A DNA stretch of 64,000 nucleotides. Origin: Aliishimia ponticola (GTDB lineage Bacteria > Pseudomonadota > Alphaproteobacteria > Rhodobacterales > Rhodobacteraceae). The position numbers and the translations under genes were made by a program. The DNA is taken from positions 62,001-126,000 of the forward strand of contig NZ_SRKY01000006.1 in NCBI RefSeq assembly GCF_004803475.1, given 5' to 3'. Of the stretch, positions 24,121 through 32,954 are shown one piece after another. Position 1 is the stretch's first letter. Each line of letters opens with the position of its first letter. The notes under the pieces are model-generated. The model was not told where the DNA came from. It saw only the letters and a program-made list of their open reading frames with translations, and did no database searches.

Positions 24121-25095
24121 CTAGCTGATTACAACGAGAACATAGGCGATATACATGGTGGTCAAGAGCCCCCCCCACAGGCGCGAGATATCGACCTTGA
24201 GAAAAACGAAGGGGATCAGGATCAGCGACGCGGCCAGCATGACCCACAGATCGAACTGAAGGAATTCCGGATCGACTGGAATCGGCGCGACCAGAGTGGC
24301 GACGCCAATGATGGCCAGCAGGTTGAACATGTTCGACCCGATCACGTTGCCCAGCGCCACATCCGCCTGCCGGCGCAGGGCGGCCATGACGGTTGTCGCG
24401 AGCTCCGGCAAGGAAGTGCCGACCGCCACAAGTGTCAGGCCGATCACCGTATCGCTGACGCCATATTCACGGGCGATGATGGAGGCATTGTCCACCAGCA
24501 GGCTTGCCCCCAGCGGCAGGCCAATGAGGCCCAGCACGAGGAATAGCGCGATCAGCAGCCATGACATGTCCGGGTCGGCGCCTTCGACTTCCTCGTCATC
24601 TTCAACATCGATCTCTTCCCCGTTGCGCACGGCGCTCCGGTGCCGGGACGCATCCCGGAACGCATCGCCCAGAACCAGCGCGAGGGCGGCGAGCAGAATG
24701 ACCGCCGCCAACAAGTCAAAGATACCCCGAAAGGCCAGCGCGATGAACAGCACCGTCGCAGCGATCATGAACAGGTAGGTTTTGCGCGTGTTGCATTCGG
24801 ATGTGTGCATTGCCGCAAGCATGGCGGGCACCCCCAGCACCAGCAGCACGTTGGCCGTGTTGGAGCCGACCACGTTGCCCAGTGCGATGCCCGGTGCCTG
24901 ATCCAGCACTGCCTTGATGGCGATCAGAAGCTCAGGCGCAGAGGTGCCGAATGCCACGATCGTCAGCGATACGATCAACGCAGGAACGCCAAGACGAAGC
25001 GACAGGTTCACCGCCCCTTTGACCAGCGCATCGCCCGCAAGAAGCAGAATGAGCAGCCCCAAACCGGACAGCAGCCATGGCATCATTTCACCCAT
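24121..25095 (-). CDS. Calcium/sodium antiporter, YrbG/CaCA family
   Basis: A 324-residue membrane protein with two inverted CaCA repeats, seen as ALGNVVGSNTANVLLVLG (about 71-88) and ALGNVIGSNMFNLLAIIG (about 246-263), plus TSAPELLIAIKA and TSLPELATTVMA. An acidic cytosolic loop lies between the halves (NGEEIDVEDDEEVEGADPD). It exchanges cations across the inner membrane. The start overlaps the end of the 55-residue gene upstream. Confidence 0.9.
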   Translation of the reverse strand: MGEMMPWLLSGLGLLILLLAGDALVKGAVNLSLRLGVPALIVSLTIVAFGTSAPELLIAIKAVLDQAPGIALGNVVGSNTANVLLVLGVPAMLAAMHTSECNTRKTYLFMIAATVLFIALAFRGIFDLLAAVILLAALALVLGDAFRDASRHRSAVRNGEEIDVEDDEEVEGADPDMSWLLIALFLVLGLIGLPLGASLLVDNASIIAREYGVSDTVIGLTLVAVGTSLPELATTVMAALRRQADVALGNVIGSNMFNLLAIIGVATLVAPIPVDPEFLQFDLWVMLAASLILIPFVFLKVDISRLWGGLLTTMYIAYVLVVIS

Positions 25096-25255
25096 TACGA
25101 CCCTCGCAGGAACACGGACCTTTGCCGATCCTGTACCGACCGCACTGGCGGCACTTGGATTGCGTCAAACGGCGCCCTCCGATCCAGTGCAATTTGCCCA
25201 GCATGCCCAGCACAGCGATAAACGCCAGAAAAAGAAGTACGATCTTGGCCAGCAT
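25088..25255 (-). CDS. Small membrane-anchored Cys-rich protein (55 aa)
   Basis: The ATG at 25255 follows directly on the stop of the S49 peptidase gene (25256), and its TGA overlaps the antiporter start, so it fits the operon exactly. The product has one N-terminal hydrophobic helix (residues 4-20, KIVLLFLAFIAVLGMLG) and a basic C-terminal knuckle with C-x2-C (KCRQCGRY) and C-x-C (GPCSCEG), which could bind zinc. The function is unknown. Confidence 0.65.
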   Translation of the reverse strand: MLAKIVLLFLAFIAVLGMLGKLHWIGGRRLTQSKCRQCGRYRIGKGPCSCEGRNG

Positions 25256-26053
25256 TCAAAGTCCGAACTGCGCGAAGGCCGCGCGTTCTTCAAGCCCGTC
25301 CAGCGAGCCTTCGATGATGCTTGCCCCGAAGCGTTGAAACAGTGATCGGCGGATCTCGTAGCGGCGGAAGCGCACCTTGTCGCCGTATTCTTCCTTCATC
25401 CGCGGGGCGAGATGGCCGATGCCATCGATCAAGCCCAGATCCTGCGCCTTGCGCGCCAACCAGAATTCGCCGGTGAACAAGTCTTGGGACATGTCCAGCT
25501 TGTCGCCGCGCCGCGCTTTGACATGGCCGATGAAATTCTGGTGCAGATCGTCCAGAATGGTTTTCAGCCGCGCCACATCTTCGGGTTTTTCCGGGCGAAA
25601 CGGGTCGAGGGTCGATTTGGATTTCCCCGCCGTGTAGACGCGCCGTTCCACCCCGTGTTTTGCGATGAACTCATGCGCGCCGAACCCGGCAGAGATGACG
25701 CCGATCGACCCGACGATGGAACTTTCATCGGCCCAGATTTGATCCGCCGCCGCCGCCAGCCAATATCCGCCAGAGGCCGCGACATCCTCGACAAAGGCGT
25801 AGACGGGAATGTTGCGTTCTTCCGCCAGACGGCGGATGCGTTGACCGATCAGCGAAGATTGCACCGGGCTGCCGCCCGGAGAGTTGATCGACAACGCAAC
25901 AGCGGTGGGTTTGCCGCGCTTGAATGCCCGTTCCAGCACGGGGGCCAGCGATTGATCGTTGATCTGCCCGCGCGACCCGGCGGCAATGCTCCCGGACATG
26001 CGAACGACAGCGACCACGGGGTCAGCCTTGAGAAAGGGAATCCAACGTTTCAT
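25256..26053 (-). CDS. S49 family signal-peptide-peptidase-like serine protease (SohB/SppA type)
   Basis: Start taken at the Met of MKRWIPFLKADPVVAVVRM (26053); an in-frame ATG at 26089 is less likely. About 265 residues, the single-domain SohB-like length. The catalytic Ser lies in DESSIVGSIGVIS (about 133-145) and the Lys in TAGKSKSTLDPFRP (about 164-177), forming the Ser-Lys dyad of S49 peptidases. SPGGSPVQSSLIGQRIRRL and AASGGYWLAAAAD are also conserved. It probably degrades signal peptides or membrane-associated peptides. Confidence 0.88.
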   Translation of the reverse strand: MKRWIPFLKADPVVAVVRMSGSIAAGSRGQINDQSLAPVLERAFKRGKPTAVALSINSPGGSPVQSSLIGQRIRRLAEERNIPVYAFVEDVAASGGYWLAAAADQIWADESSIVGSIGVISAGFGAHEFIAKHGVERRVYTAGKSKSTLDPFRPEKPEDVARLKTILDDLHQNFIGHVKARRGDKLDMSQDLFTGEFWLARKAQDLGLIDGIGHLAPRMKEEYGDKVRFRRYEIRRSLFQRFGASIIEGSLDGLEERAAFAQFGL

Positions 26054-26151
26054 GCAAAGCCATTTAGAAGGCTGTTGCACGGCAAACAAGGCTTGGCGAC
26101 CGGATCACACGAAATAACGATGCGCTGCGACATTGCCCGCACCGACTGCGC

Positions 26152-26913
26152 TTACTCCCGTATCCGCCAACCGGTCTTGAAGATCAGCCCGATCACACCG
26201 ACACAAATGCCGGTAAACAGCGCAATTGCCCCCAGCGATGCCAGGACCGGCACATCGGACAGGCCGAAGAAAGCCCAACGAAAGCCGGAGACCAGATAAA
26301 CCACCGGATTGAACATCGACACCCCCTGCCAGAACGGCGGCAGCATGGAAATCGAGTAGAAAGAGCCCCCCAGGAACACCAGCGGCGTGACGATCAGCAG
26401 CGGGACGAGTTGCAGTTGTTCGAAGTTTTTCGCCCAGATGCCGATGATGAAGCCCAACAGCGCAAAACTGATGCAGGTCAGCACGAGGAAGGCGACCATG
26501 GCCAGCGGGTGCTGGATCGTGATGTCGACGAAGAAAAACGAGGTGATGAGGATGATAATCCCGATGAACAGCGCCTTTGTGGCCGCAGCCCCGACATAGC
26601 CGATCACGATCTCAAGGAAGTTGATCGGGGCCGATAGCAGCTCGTAAATCGTGCCAATGAATTTCGGAAAGTAGATGCCGAAAGAGGCGTTGGAAATCGC
26701 CTGCGTCATTACGGTCAGCATGACCAGTCCGGGCACGATGAACGCGCCATAGCTCACGCCCTCCACCTGATCGATGCGCGATCCGATGGCCGCGCCGAAG
26801 ACAACGAAATAAAGCGACGTAGAGATGACAGGCGATACGAAGCTTTGCAAAAGCGTGCGGAAGAACCGCGACATCTCGTAAAGGTAGATCGAACGAATGG
26901 CCGCCCAGTTCAT
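26152..26913 (-). CDS. ABC-2 type transporter permease
   Basis: A 253-residue membrane protein with about six helices of the ABC-2 family ([20 protein letters not shown] at the start; [20 protein letters not shown] in the middle). It forms an exporter with the ATPase encoded just upstream; the starts and stops overlap by 4 nt (26910-26913). Related pairs export drugs, lipids or polysaccharide; the substrate is unknown. Confidence 0.88.
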   Translation of the reverse strand: MNWAAIRSIYLYEMSRFFRTLLQSFVSPVISTSLYFVVFGAAIGSRIDQVEGVSYGAFIVPGLVMLTVMTQAISNASFGIYFPKFIGTIYELLSAPINFLEIVIGYVGAAATKALFIGIIILITSFFFVDITIQHPLAMVAFLVLTCISFALLGFIIGIWAKNFEQLQLVPLLIVTPLVFLGGSFYSISMLPPFWQGVSMFNPVVYLVSGFRWAFFGLSDVPVLASLGAIALFTGICVGVIGLIFKTGWRIRE

Positions 26914-27845
26914 GCCGCGTCCTTTCCATCATGCACCAGCCCGACGAAGATTTCCTCAAGGCTCGATTGCCGGGTTTCCACATCCGAAAGCTGCAGCCCG
27001 GCCTCCGACATCGCGGAAAGCAGTGACGTGATGCCGGTGCGTTCCGCGCGGGTGTCGTAGGTATAGGTCAGTGTCTTGCCGTTCTCGCTGAGCGTCAGGT
27101 CATACGAGGCGAGCAGTTCCGGGATCGTGTCGATCGGGGCTGTGATCTGCACGGCGAGTTCCTTTTTGCCCATACGCGCCATCAGGGCGGTCTTGTCTTC
27201 GACCAGAAGCAATTCGCCCTTGTTGATGACGCCCACGCGATCCGCAATCGCTTCGGCCTCTTCGATGTAGTGGGTGGTCAGAATGATGGTGACGCCGCTT
27301 TGCTTCAGCGTCGCCACGATATCCCACATATCCTTGCGCAATTCGACATCGACCCCGGCGGTCGGCTCATCCAGAAACAACACGCGCGGCTCATGCGCCA
27401 GCGCCTTGGCAATCAGGACACGGCGCTTCATGCCGCCGGACAGTTCCTTCACCTGATTGTCCTTCTTGTCCCAAAGGCTCAACTGGCGCAGAACGGTTTC
27501 AACGATCTTGTCCTTGCGCGGCAGACCGAACAGCCCGCGCGAGAACCGCACCGTGTTGACGACCGTTTCAAAGGGTTCGAGGTTGATCTCTTGCGGGACC
27601 AGCCCGATCATCGACCGTGCTGCCCGAAAATCGGTTTCGATATCATGGCCGCCCACGGTCACATTGCCGGAGGTCGCCGTGGTGATCCCGCAGATCGTGG
27701 AAATCAGCGTGGTTTTCCCCGCGCCATTCGGACCGAGCAGCGCGATGATTTCACCTTCTTCGATATCCAGATCCACGCCCTTGAGCGCCTCGAAACCGTT
27801 TGCATAGGCCTTTCGCAGCCCGCGCACCTGAAGAATTGCTGACAT
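26910..27845 (-). CDS. ABC transporter ATP-binding protein (DrrA/ABC-2 partner)
   Basis: Start at ATG 27845 with GGAGG just upstream; longer readings run antisense into the DMT gene and are not credible. The 311-residue protein has Walker [12 protein letters not shown], signature [13 protein letters not shown], Walker [14 protein letters not shown] and H-loop TTHYIEEAE, plus a C-terminal domain (about 220-311) as in DrrA/CcmA-like exporter ATPases. It pairs with the ABC-2 permease downstream. Confidence 0.9.
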   Translation of the reverse strand: MSAILQVRGLRKAYANGFEALKGVDLDIEEGEIIALLGPNGAGKTTLISTICGITTATSGNVTVGGHDIETDFRAARSMIGLVPQEINLEPFETVVNTVRFSRGLFGLPRKDKIVETVLRQLSLWDKKDNQVKELSGGMKRRVLIAKALAHEPRVLFLDEPTAGVDVELRKDMWDIVATLKQSGVTIILTTHYIEEAEAIADRVGVINKGELLLVEDKTALMARMGKKELAVQITAPIDTIPELLASYDLTLSENGKTLTYTYDTRAERTGITSLLSAMSEAGLQLSDVETRQSSLEEIFVGLVHDGKDAA

Positions 27846-27980
27846 GATCGCCTCCGTTCGCGCGCCCAGACCTATCGCCACGCGCCACAATGCAACACCC
27901 CAATCCTTGCACAAGTCGCTCTTCTCGTCTGCGGAAACGATTCCGCGTGACTTGGCCTGCCCCTGTGCTACCGATCGCGC

Positions 27981-28964
27981 ATGTCCGATAACGCGCATAA
28001 CAGACCCGGTCTGGGCATCATCTTCGTCCTTGCGGGCGTCATCGCCATCTCGGTGAACGATCTGCTGATCAAGCAACTGTCCGGCGGCTACCCGCTGCAC
28101 CAATCGGTATTCCTGCGGTCCGGGATCGGCATCCTTTTTACGCTGGTGCTGGTGCAATATGAGGGTGGCTGGTCGATCCTGAAGACCCGGCGGCCCTTTG
28201 TTCATGCGCTGCGCGGGCTGCTGATCGTCATTGCCAACCTGTCGTATTTCGCCGCACTGGCCGCGCTGCCCCTGGCGGATGCGACCGCGCTGTTCTTCGT
28301 TGCGCCGCTGTTCATCACATTGCTGTCGATCCCGATGCTGGGCGAAAAGGTCGGACCAATGCGGCTGGGCGCGGTGGCTGTGGGGTTTGCGGGGGTGGTC
28401 CTGATGCAGCGACCTTGGGCAGGGTCCGCCGCGCTGGAGGTGCCGCGCATCGTCTTGCTGCTGCCGGTTCTGTCGGCGCTGACCTACGCGCTGAACCAAA
28501 TCCTGACGCGGCGTCTTGGAGTGGAAAGCAAAGCCTCTGCGATGTCGGTCTATATACAAGTCACCTTCATCATCGTGTCACTGGGGTTCTACGCCGTCGC
28601 CGGAGATGGCCGCTTTGCCGAAGGGCAGACGAATGAAAGCGTGATCTTCCTGCTGCGCGCGTGGCGGTGGCCCACGCCAGAGGACTGGCCATACTTCATC
28701 GCGCTTGGCGTCAATTCCGCCATCATCGGCTATTGCCTCAGTCAAGCCTATCGCCTTGCCGATGCAGCGACGGTGGCGCCTTATGAATATGTCGGTTTGC
28801 CGCTTGCGGTGCTGTGGGGCTGGGTCGTCTTTGCCGAGCTGCCGACATGGGAAGTCTGGGTCGGGATTGCGCTGATCCTCGGTTCTGGACTGTTCGTGTT
28901 CCTGCGCGAGCAGCAAAAAGCCCGCGCCATTGCCCGATCTACCCGGATCAGGGGCCGTTATTGA
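27981..28964 (+). CDS. DMT family transporter (EamA domains)
   Basis: A 327-residue protein with ten hydrophobic segments arranged as two EamA repeats, for example [20 protein letters not shown] in the first and [20 protein letters not shown] in the second. It belongs to the drug/metabolite exporter superfamily; the substrate is unknown. It is divergent from the ABC ATPase at 27845. Confidence 0.87.
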   Translation: MSDNAHNRPGLGIIFVLAGVIAISVNDLLIKQLSGGYPLHQSVFLRSGIGILFTLVLVQYEGGWSILKTRRPFVHALRGLLIVIANLSYFAALAALPLADATALFFVAPLFITLLSIPMLGEKVGPMRLGAVAVGFAGVVLMQRPWAGSAALEVPRIVLLLPVLSALTYALNQILTRRLGVESKASAMSVYIQVTFIIVSLGFYAVAGDGRFAEGQTNESVIFLLRAWRWPTPEDWPYFIALGVNSAIIGYCLSQAYRLADAATVAPYEYVGLPLAVLWGWVVFAELPTWEVWVGIALILGSGLFVFLREQQKARAIARSTRIRGRY

Positions 28965-29036
28965 ACCAGGCAGGCAGCGTTAGGGTAATGGAAATCACCT
29001 GCGTGCATGGTGCACCCGATTCCAACGGAGGCGCGC

Positions 29037-29453
29037 ATGACACCCGAGCAGATCAAGCTTGTTCAGACGAATTTCGGAATGATCTTCCCGATCAAGATGA
29101 AACTCGCGCAGTCCTTCTATGACCATCTGTTCGAAATCGCGCCCGAAGTCCGCCCCCTCTTTCCAGAGAACATGCAGCATCAGCGCGAAAAGCTGGCCGA
29201 TACGCTGGCCTTCGTGGTGCGCAACCTGAACAATAGCGAAGAACTGATCTTGTCGGTGTCCGGGCTGGCGCGGCGGCATCGCGGGTATGAGGCCAAGCCG
29301 GAACATTTCGATCCGGTCGGCATCGCACTGATCCACGCGCTTGATATCCATACGCCGGGGGGGCTGAGCGACGATGCGCGCAGCGCATGGGCCACAGCCT
29401 ACGGCATGATCGTGGACGCGATGCTGCCCAAGATGCTTGACGGGGCGGCCTGA
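29037..29453 (+). CDS. Single-domain globin (flavohemoglobin-type heme domain)
   Basis: Start at ATG 29037 with CGGAGG (29026-29031). The 138-residue protein aligns with the heme domain of flavohemoglobins: Tyr of LAQSFYDHLFE (B10), LFPENMQHQREKL (CD/E region with a distal Gln), and proximal His in LARRHRGYEAKPEHF. There is no reductase domain. Likely roles are NO detoxification or oxygen sensing/binding with a separate reductase. The stop codon lies in the loop of a perfect stem (29442-29461). Confidence 0.85.
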   Translation: MTPEQIKLVQTNFGMIFPIKMKLAQSFYDHLFEIAPEVRPLFPENMQHQREKLADTLAFVVRNLNNSEELILSVSGLARRHRGYEAKPEHFDPVGIALIHALDIHTPGGLSDDARSAWATAYGMIVDAMLPKMLDGAA

Positions 29454-29461
29454 TCCGCCCC
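29442..29461 (+). terminator. Stem-loop at the globin/iacI convergent junction
   Basis: GGGGCGG (29442-29448) and CCGCCCC (29455-29461) pair perfectly around CCTGAT, which contains the globin stop codon. It may act on the transcript of the globin gene and, in reverse, of iacI. No T tract follows, so factor-independent termination is doubtful. Confidence 0.4.
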
Positions 29462-29531
29462 GATCCGCCCCGGTCCCCCGCGCTGACTGCCTGTCACAGC
29501 GCCACACTTCGCGGCGCGCATGATCCCTTGC

Positions 29532-30095
29532 CTATGGCCGCATCAGGACAGAAGTCGATGGGTAATCCGACGCCCATGTGGGTGCCAAGGGTGCAATGAA
29601 GACGTTTTCCGTCCGGTTCTGGGTAAACCGCCAGATACCATCCTCGCATTTGCGGAACCGGTTAAACAGCCGCGACGACCGCAGCATCGCCTTGCCGTCC
29701 GAAAACAGCCAGGGCTGCATATGGACCCAGTTGCCCTCGGCCGTCATCGCATCGGGCGCCACACGGATTTGTTCCGACGTCAGGTAGTGACAGTTCAGAA
29801 TGAGCGCCGGATCGGTCTTCCCCGCCCAGAAGGCCTGAAAATGCGCCTTGATCGCGTCCCAGCCCTCGGCGCGACCGAATTGCCCGTCGTAATATTCCCC
29901 AACACCCTCCCAAACCGCCTCTGGCGCGAAAAGCTCCATGATCCGGTCAATCCGCTCCGCATCGGAGTTCGTGCCAAATTCCGGGTTGGGCGTATCGCAT
30001 AAGAACATGTAGCGGGCCTGAAGGCGGCGCACCTCTGCCTCTGCCTCAAGGGTCGCGATTCGGGATTCCAAAGCGGAAATTCGGTCATCAGTCAT
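29532..30095 (-). CDS. iacI: SnoaL-like/NTF2-fold protein, IacI-like
   Basis: A 187-residue protein starting at ATG 30095 (AGAGG upstream). An N-terminal coiled stretch (ALESRIATLEAEAEVRRLQA) leads into a SnoaL/NTF2-type domain (FAPEAVWEGVGEYYDGQFGR; ILNCHYLTSEQI; GNWVHMQPWLF). In described indole-3-acetic acid (iac) clusters, iacI encodes a small protein of this kind. The name is assigned from its position, divergent from iacHABCDEFG with a shared promoter region. Its biochemical step is not established here. Confidence 0.75.
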   Translation of the reverse strand: MTDDRISALESRIATLEAEAEVRRLQARYMFLCDTPNPEFGTNSDAERIDRIMELFAPEAVWEGVGEYYDGQFGRAEGWDAIKAHFQAFWAGKTDPALILNCHYLTSEQIRVAPDAMTAEGNWVHMQPWLFSDGKAMLRSSRLFNRFRKCEDGIWRFTQNRTENVFIAPLAPTWASDYPSTSVLMRP

Positions 30096-30200
30096 AGGTT
30101 TCGCCTCTCATCTGCGGGGTTTTTAATCACTTGCCCCAAGGAATGCGCAAAGCCGGTGATTATTTCAATATTCACGTAAAAATTCTTGACCGGTTTTGGC

Positions 30201-30222
30201 GTTGCGGTAATTTTACCGTAAC
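30201..30222 (+). promoter_or_regulatory. Palindromic operator in the iacI/iacH divergent promoter
   Basis: GTTGCGGTA-N4-TACCGTAAC: 9-bp arms with one mismatch. It is 18/22 identical to the site at 37142-37163 upstream of the TRAP genes. A TTGACC (30186-30191) and a TAATTT (30208-30213) at 16-bp spacing place it over the -10 region of the iacH promoter. The single site lies between divergent genes and could control both. The MarR protein encoded at 42115 is the obvious candidate binder. Confidence 0.65.
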
Positions 30223-30260
30223 TGGCGTCGACTGAACGCACAACAAGCCACAGGGAAAAA

Positions 30261-31418
30261 ATGACGGTAGCCGAACAGGATAACTGCGCTTTGGCGCACT
30301 CTCTAGACATGGGCGGAGACGGCCTGAGAGTGGTCGTGAAAGACTGTATCGACATTAAAGGGACCGTTAGCGCCTGTGGATCTGCCGCATTGATGGACCG
30401 CCCCGCGGCGACGCGAAATGCGTCTGTCGTCGATGCGTTGCTGGGCAAGGGCTGCAAGATCACCGGCAAGGCCAATATGCACGAACTCGCCTTCGGGATG
30501 ACCGGGGTGAATGCCACGTTCGGAACGCCCGTGAACCCGCGCTGGCCGGACCGAATTCCCGGTGGATCGTCCTCGGGCTCCGCCGTGGCGGTTGCTGCCG
30601 GGCTCTGCGATTTCGCCGTGGGCACCGATACTGGCGGGTCGGTCCGACAGCCTGCGATCTGCTGCGGCGTCTTTGGGATCAAACCGACATATGGCCGGAT
30701 CAGCCGGGAAGGATGCCACCCGGCGGATAGCACGCTGGATTGCGTGGGCGTTATGGCCCGGACGGCCGAGATGCTGACCAACGGGATGGAGGCGATCGAC
30801 CCCAGCTTTACCCGCCATGTGCTGACCAAGGCCCCGCGCATTGCCCGCGTCAAAAGCGAGGTCGAACCAAGCCTGGGGCACAAGCTGGTCTATAGCCTGA
30901 TGGAGAGCCTGCCCGAAGTTGGATATGTCGCCCTACCGCGCATGGCAGAGGCGTTCGACGCCGCGATGACCCTGATTTCCTGGGAAGCTGCCCGCGCCTA
31001 TGGTCCGCTGGCAGAAGCTGATGCGCCGTTGGGGGCAGATATCCGCGCGCGCCTGCAAGCCGCCGCCGCAATCCCCGATGACGCACGCCGCGCCGCCGAG
31101 GACACCCGCGCCGCGTTCACGCAGGACGTCGACGCGCTGCTGGAAGACTACGACATCCTCATGACCCCGGCCCTGCCGATGATACCGCCCACATTGATCG
31201 CGGCCAAAGACCCGGCAACCGTTCTACCACTCACCGCGATGCTGCGCCCTTTCAACCTTAGCGGCCACCCGGCCCTTGTGCTCCCCGTCGCGGTCGGCCC
31301 TGAACGTCTGCCTGCCGGGCTTCAGTTGATCGGCCGCAAGGGCGAGGACGCGGAACTGTGCGCAGCCGCCGAATGGATGACCAAGACTTTGGCAATTTTC
31401 CAAGAAATGGAGGCTTGA
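30261..31418 (+). CDS. iacH: Amidase-signature enzyme, IacH-like
   Basis: A 385-residue amidase-signature hydrolase. The Ser-cisSer-Lys triad is visible: Lys in RVVVKDCIDIKG (about 23-34), the cis-Ser in GGSSSGSAVAVAAG (about 94-107) and the nucleophile in VGTDTGGSVRQPA (about 114-126). In iac clusters IacH is an amidase-like protein acting on an indole-derived intermediate. Here it is the first gene of the plus-strand iac operon; the stop is immediately followed by the iacA start. Confidence 0.85.
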   Translation: MTVAEQDNCALAHSLDMGGDGLRVVVKDCIDIKGTVSACGSAALMDRPAATRNASVVDALLGKGCKITGKANMHELAFGMTGVNATFGTPVNPRWPDRIPGGSSSGSAVAVAAGLCDFAVGTDTGGSVRQPAICCGVFGIKPTYGRISREGCHPADSTLDCVGVMARTAEMLTNGMEAIDPSFTRHVLTKAPRIARVKSEVEPSLGHKLVYSLMESLPEVGYVALPRMAEAFDAAMTLISWEAARAYGPLAEADAPLGADIRARLQAAAAIPDDARRAAEDTRAAFTQDVDALLEDYDILMTPALPMIPPTLIAAKDPATVLPLTAMLRPFNLSGHPALVLPVAVGPERLPAGLQLIGRKGEDAELCAAAEWMTKTLAIFQEMEA

Positions 31419-32558
31419 ATGACAGCCCAACCGGCCTTAGCCGACACCACGAAATCCAAGGAGGAGATCCTTGGCGCAATCCGGGACTGCGCGGCAGAGT
31501 TTCAAAAGCTGCGCCATATCCCCCGCGATGTGGTCGAGGATTTCAAAACGCTCGGCGTATACCGCGCCTTCGTCCCGGCGCGGTTCGGCGGCGATGAACA
31601 AAGCCCCGCCGCGTTCTGCCGCCTGATTGAAGACATCTCTGCTGCTGATGCCTCTGCTGGCTGGGTTGCAAGCTTTGGCGTGTCGGCCACCTATCTGAGC
31701 ACCCTGCCCCCCGAAACCTACGCCGCGATTTATGGCGCTGATCCCGATACGGTGTTCGCGGGTGCAATGTTCCCACCGCGTCCGGCCAAGACGGTTCCGG
31801 GCGGTTACGAGATTTCGGGCCAGTGGCCCTGGGGCTCGGGCATCATGGGCGCGGATCTGGCCGGAGTCGGGATCAAGGTGGACGACCAGCAGACGCAGTT
31901 GCCGCTGATTGCGATCATGCCCGCCCATAAGGTCGAGGTCGTGGACACGTGGAACACAATCGGGCTGAGCGCGACCGGATCGCATGACATCAAGGTCGAC
32001 AAGGTCGTAGTGCCTCCTGAATGGACCTTTGTGCGCGGCAGCAAGCCCACGATGGACGACCGGATTTTCCGCTATCCGTCGATGGCGTTGGCCTCGCAGG
32101 TCTTGGCGGTGGTTGCCCTTGGGGCAGCACGCGCCGCGCTGGATTTCCTGCATGAGAACAGTGGCCGCCAATCGGTGACAGGTGCCCCGAAACCCGGCGC
32201 GCGTCCTTATTTGCAAAGCGAATATGCCAAGGCCCGTGGGCTGTATCTGGGCGCGCAGGCGCTGTTCTACGATACGCTCGACGCGGCTTATGAAACGCTC
32301 GCCCATCAAGAGACCGTTGACCGGGATATGCATGTCCAGTTGCGGCTTGTGGCGTCCAAGGCCGCGAAAGACGGCGCTGAGGCAGCCCGCATGGCCTTTG
32401 CGCTTGGCGGCTCAACCGCGATCAACCAAGGCCACCCGCTGGGCCGCCAGATGATCGACGCGGCCAGCGTCGCGCAACATGCATTCCTGAGCGAAGGAAC
32501 CTGGACCGGCGCAGGGGCCGCCATGTTCGATGAACCCACCATGCCCGGCTATCCTTAA
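31419..32558 (+). CDS. iacA: Flavin-dependent monooxygenase of the acyl-CoA dehydrogenase fold, IacA-like
   Basis: A 379-residue acyl-CoA-dehydrogenase-fold protein with the pattern of two-component flavin monooxygenases (HpaB C2/HsaA/DszC-like): VPARFGGDEQSPAAFCRLIE, then SGQWPWGSGIMGADLAGVG, and a C-terminal AFALGGSTAINQGHPLGRQM segment. In studied iac systems IacA starts indole-3-acetic acid breakdown by hydroxylating the indole ring with reduced flavin supplied by IacG. It starts at the TGA/ATG junction with iacH and has a GGAGG site. Confidence 0.87.
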   Translation: MTAQPALADTTKSKEEILGAIRDCAAEFQKLRHIPRDVVEDFKTLGVYRAFVPARFGGDEQSPAAFCRLIEDISAADASAGWVASFGVSATYLSTLPPETYAAIYGADPDTVFAGAMFPPRPAKTVPGGYEISGQWPWGSGIMGADLAGVGIKVDDQQTQLPLIAIMPAHKVEVVDTWNTIGLSATGSHDIKVDKVVVPPEWTFVRGSKPTMDDRIFRYPSMALASQVLAVVALGAARAALDFLHENSGRQSVTGAPKPGARPYLQSEYAKARGLYLGAQALFYDTLDAAYETLAHQETVDRDMHVQLRLVASKAAKDGAEAARMAFALGGSTAINQGHPLGRQMIDAASVAQHAFLSEGTWTGAGAAMFDEPTMPGYP

Positions 32559-32569
32559 GGAGACGATCA

Positions 32570-32938
32570 ATGCCTGATAAAACACCGTTGCGGACGCTTT
32601 TGTGCTTCAATAATCACCCGACCTTCTTCAGCCTTCCGTTCGACCAGATCGGCCCGGTGTGGAAAGCCACGCAGGAGTTGATGATGGGCATCGACCAGAT
32701 GGACGGGGTCGAGATCGTCGGAACCTTTGACGATGACCAGACGATGGTCGGCGCCAGCCAAGGCTTCCCCTTCACATGGTATATCCTTGCCGATTTCCCC
32801 GACCGCGACGCGGTTCAGGCGGCCTGCAACCTGCTGCGGACCATCGTGGTCGGCGAAGGCAATGACCGGCTGTGGAAATACATGACCGTCGAGGCGCGCA
32901 TGGGCCGCGCCCTTGAAATCCCAACTGAAATCCTGTGA
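32570..32938 (+). CDS. iacB: IacB-like small protein of the auxin degradation cluster
   Basis: A 122-residue soluble protein (FNNHPTFFSLPFDQIGPVWK near the N-terminus, VEIVGTFDDDQTMVGASQGF in the middle) preceded by AAGGAG. It has no well-known catalytic motif. It sits between the IacA-like and IacC-like genes, exactly where iacB lies in described iac operons. The identification rests mainly on this order. Confidence 0.72.
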   Translation: MPDKTPLRTLLCFNNHPTFFSLPFDQIGPVWKATQELMMGIDQMDGVEIVGTFDDDQTMVGASQGFPFTWYILADFPDRDAVQAACNLLRTIVVGEGNDRLWKYMTVEARMGRALEIPTEIL

Positions 32939-32954
32939 TCGCCGGGTACTGAAC

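Noticed and set aside
27846-28559. N-terminal extension of the ABC ATPase frame by about 238 codons
   Set aside because: The extension is antisense to the DMT transporter. The ATPase has a proper ribosome site at ATG 27845.
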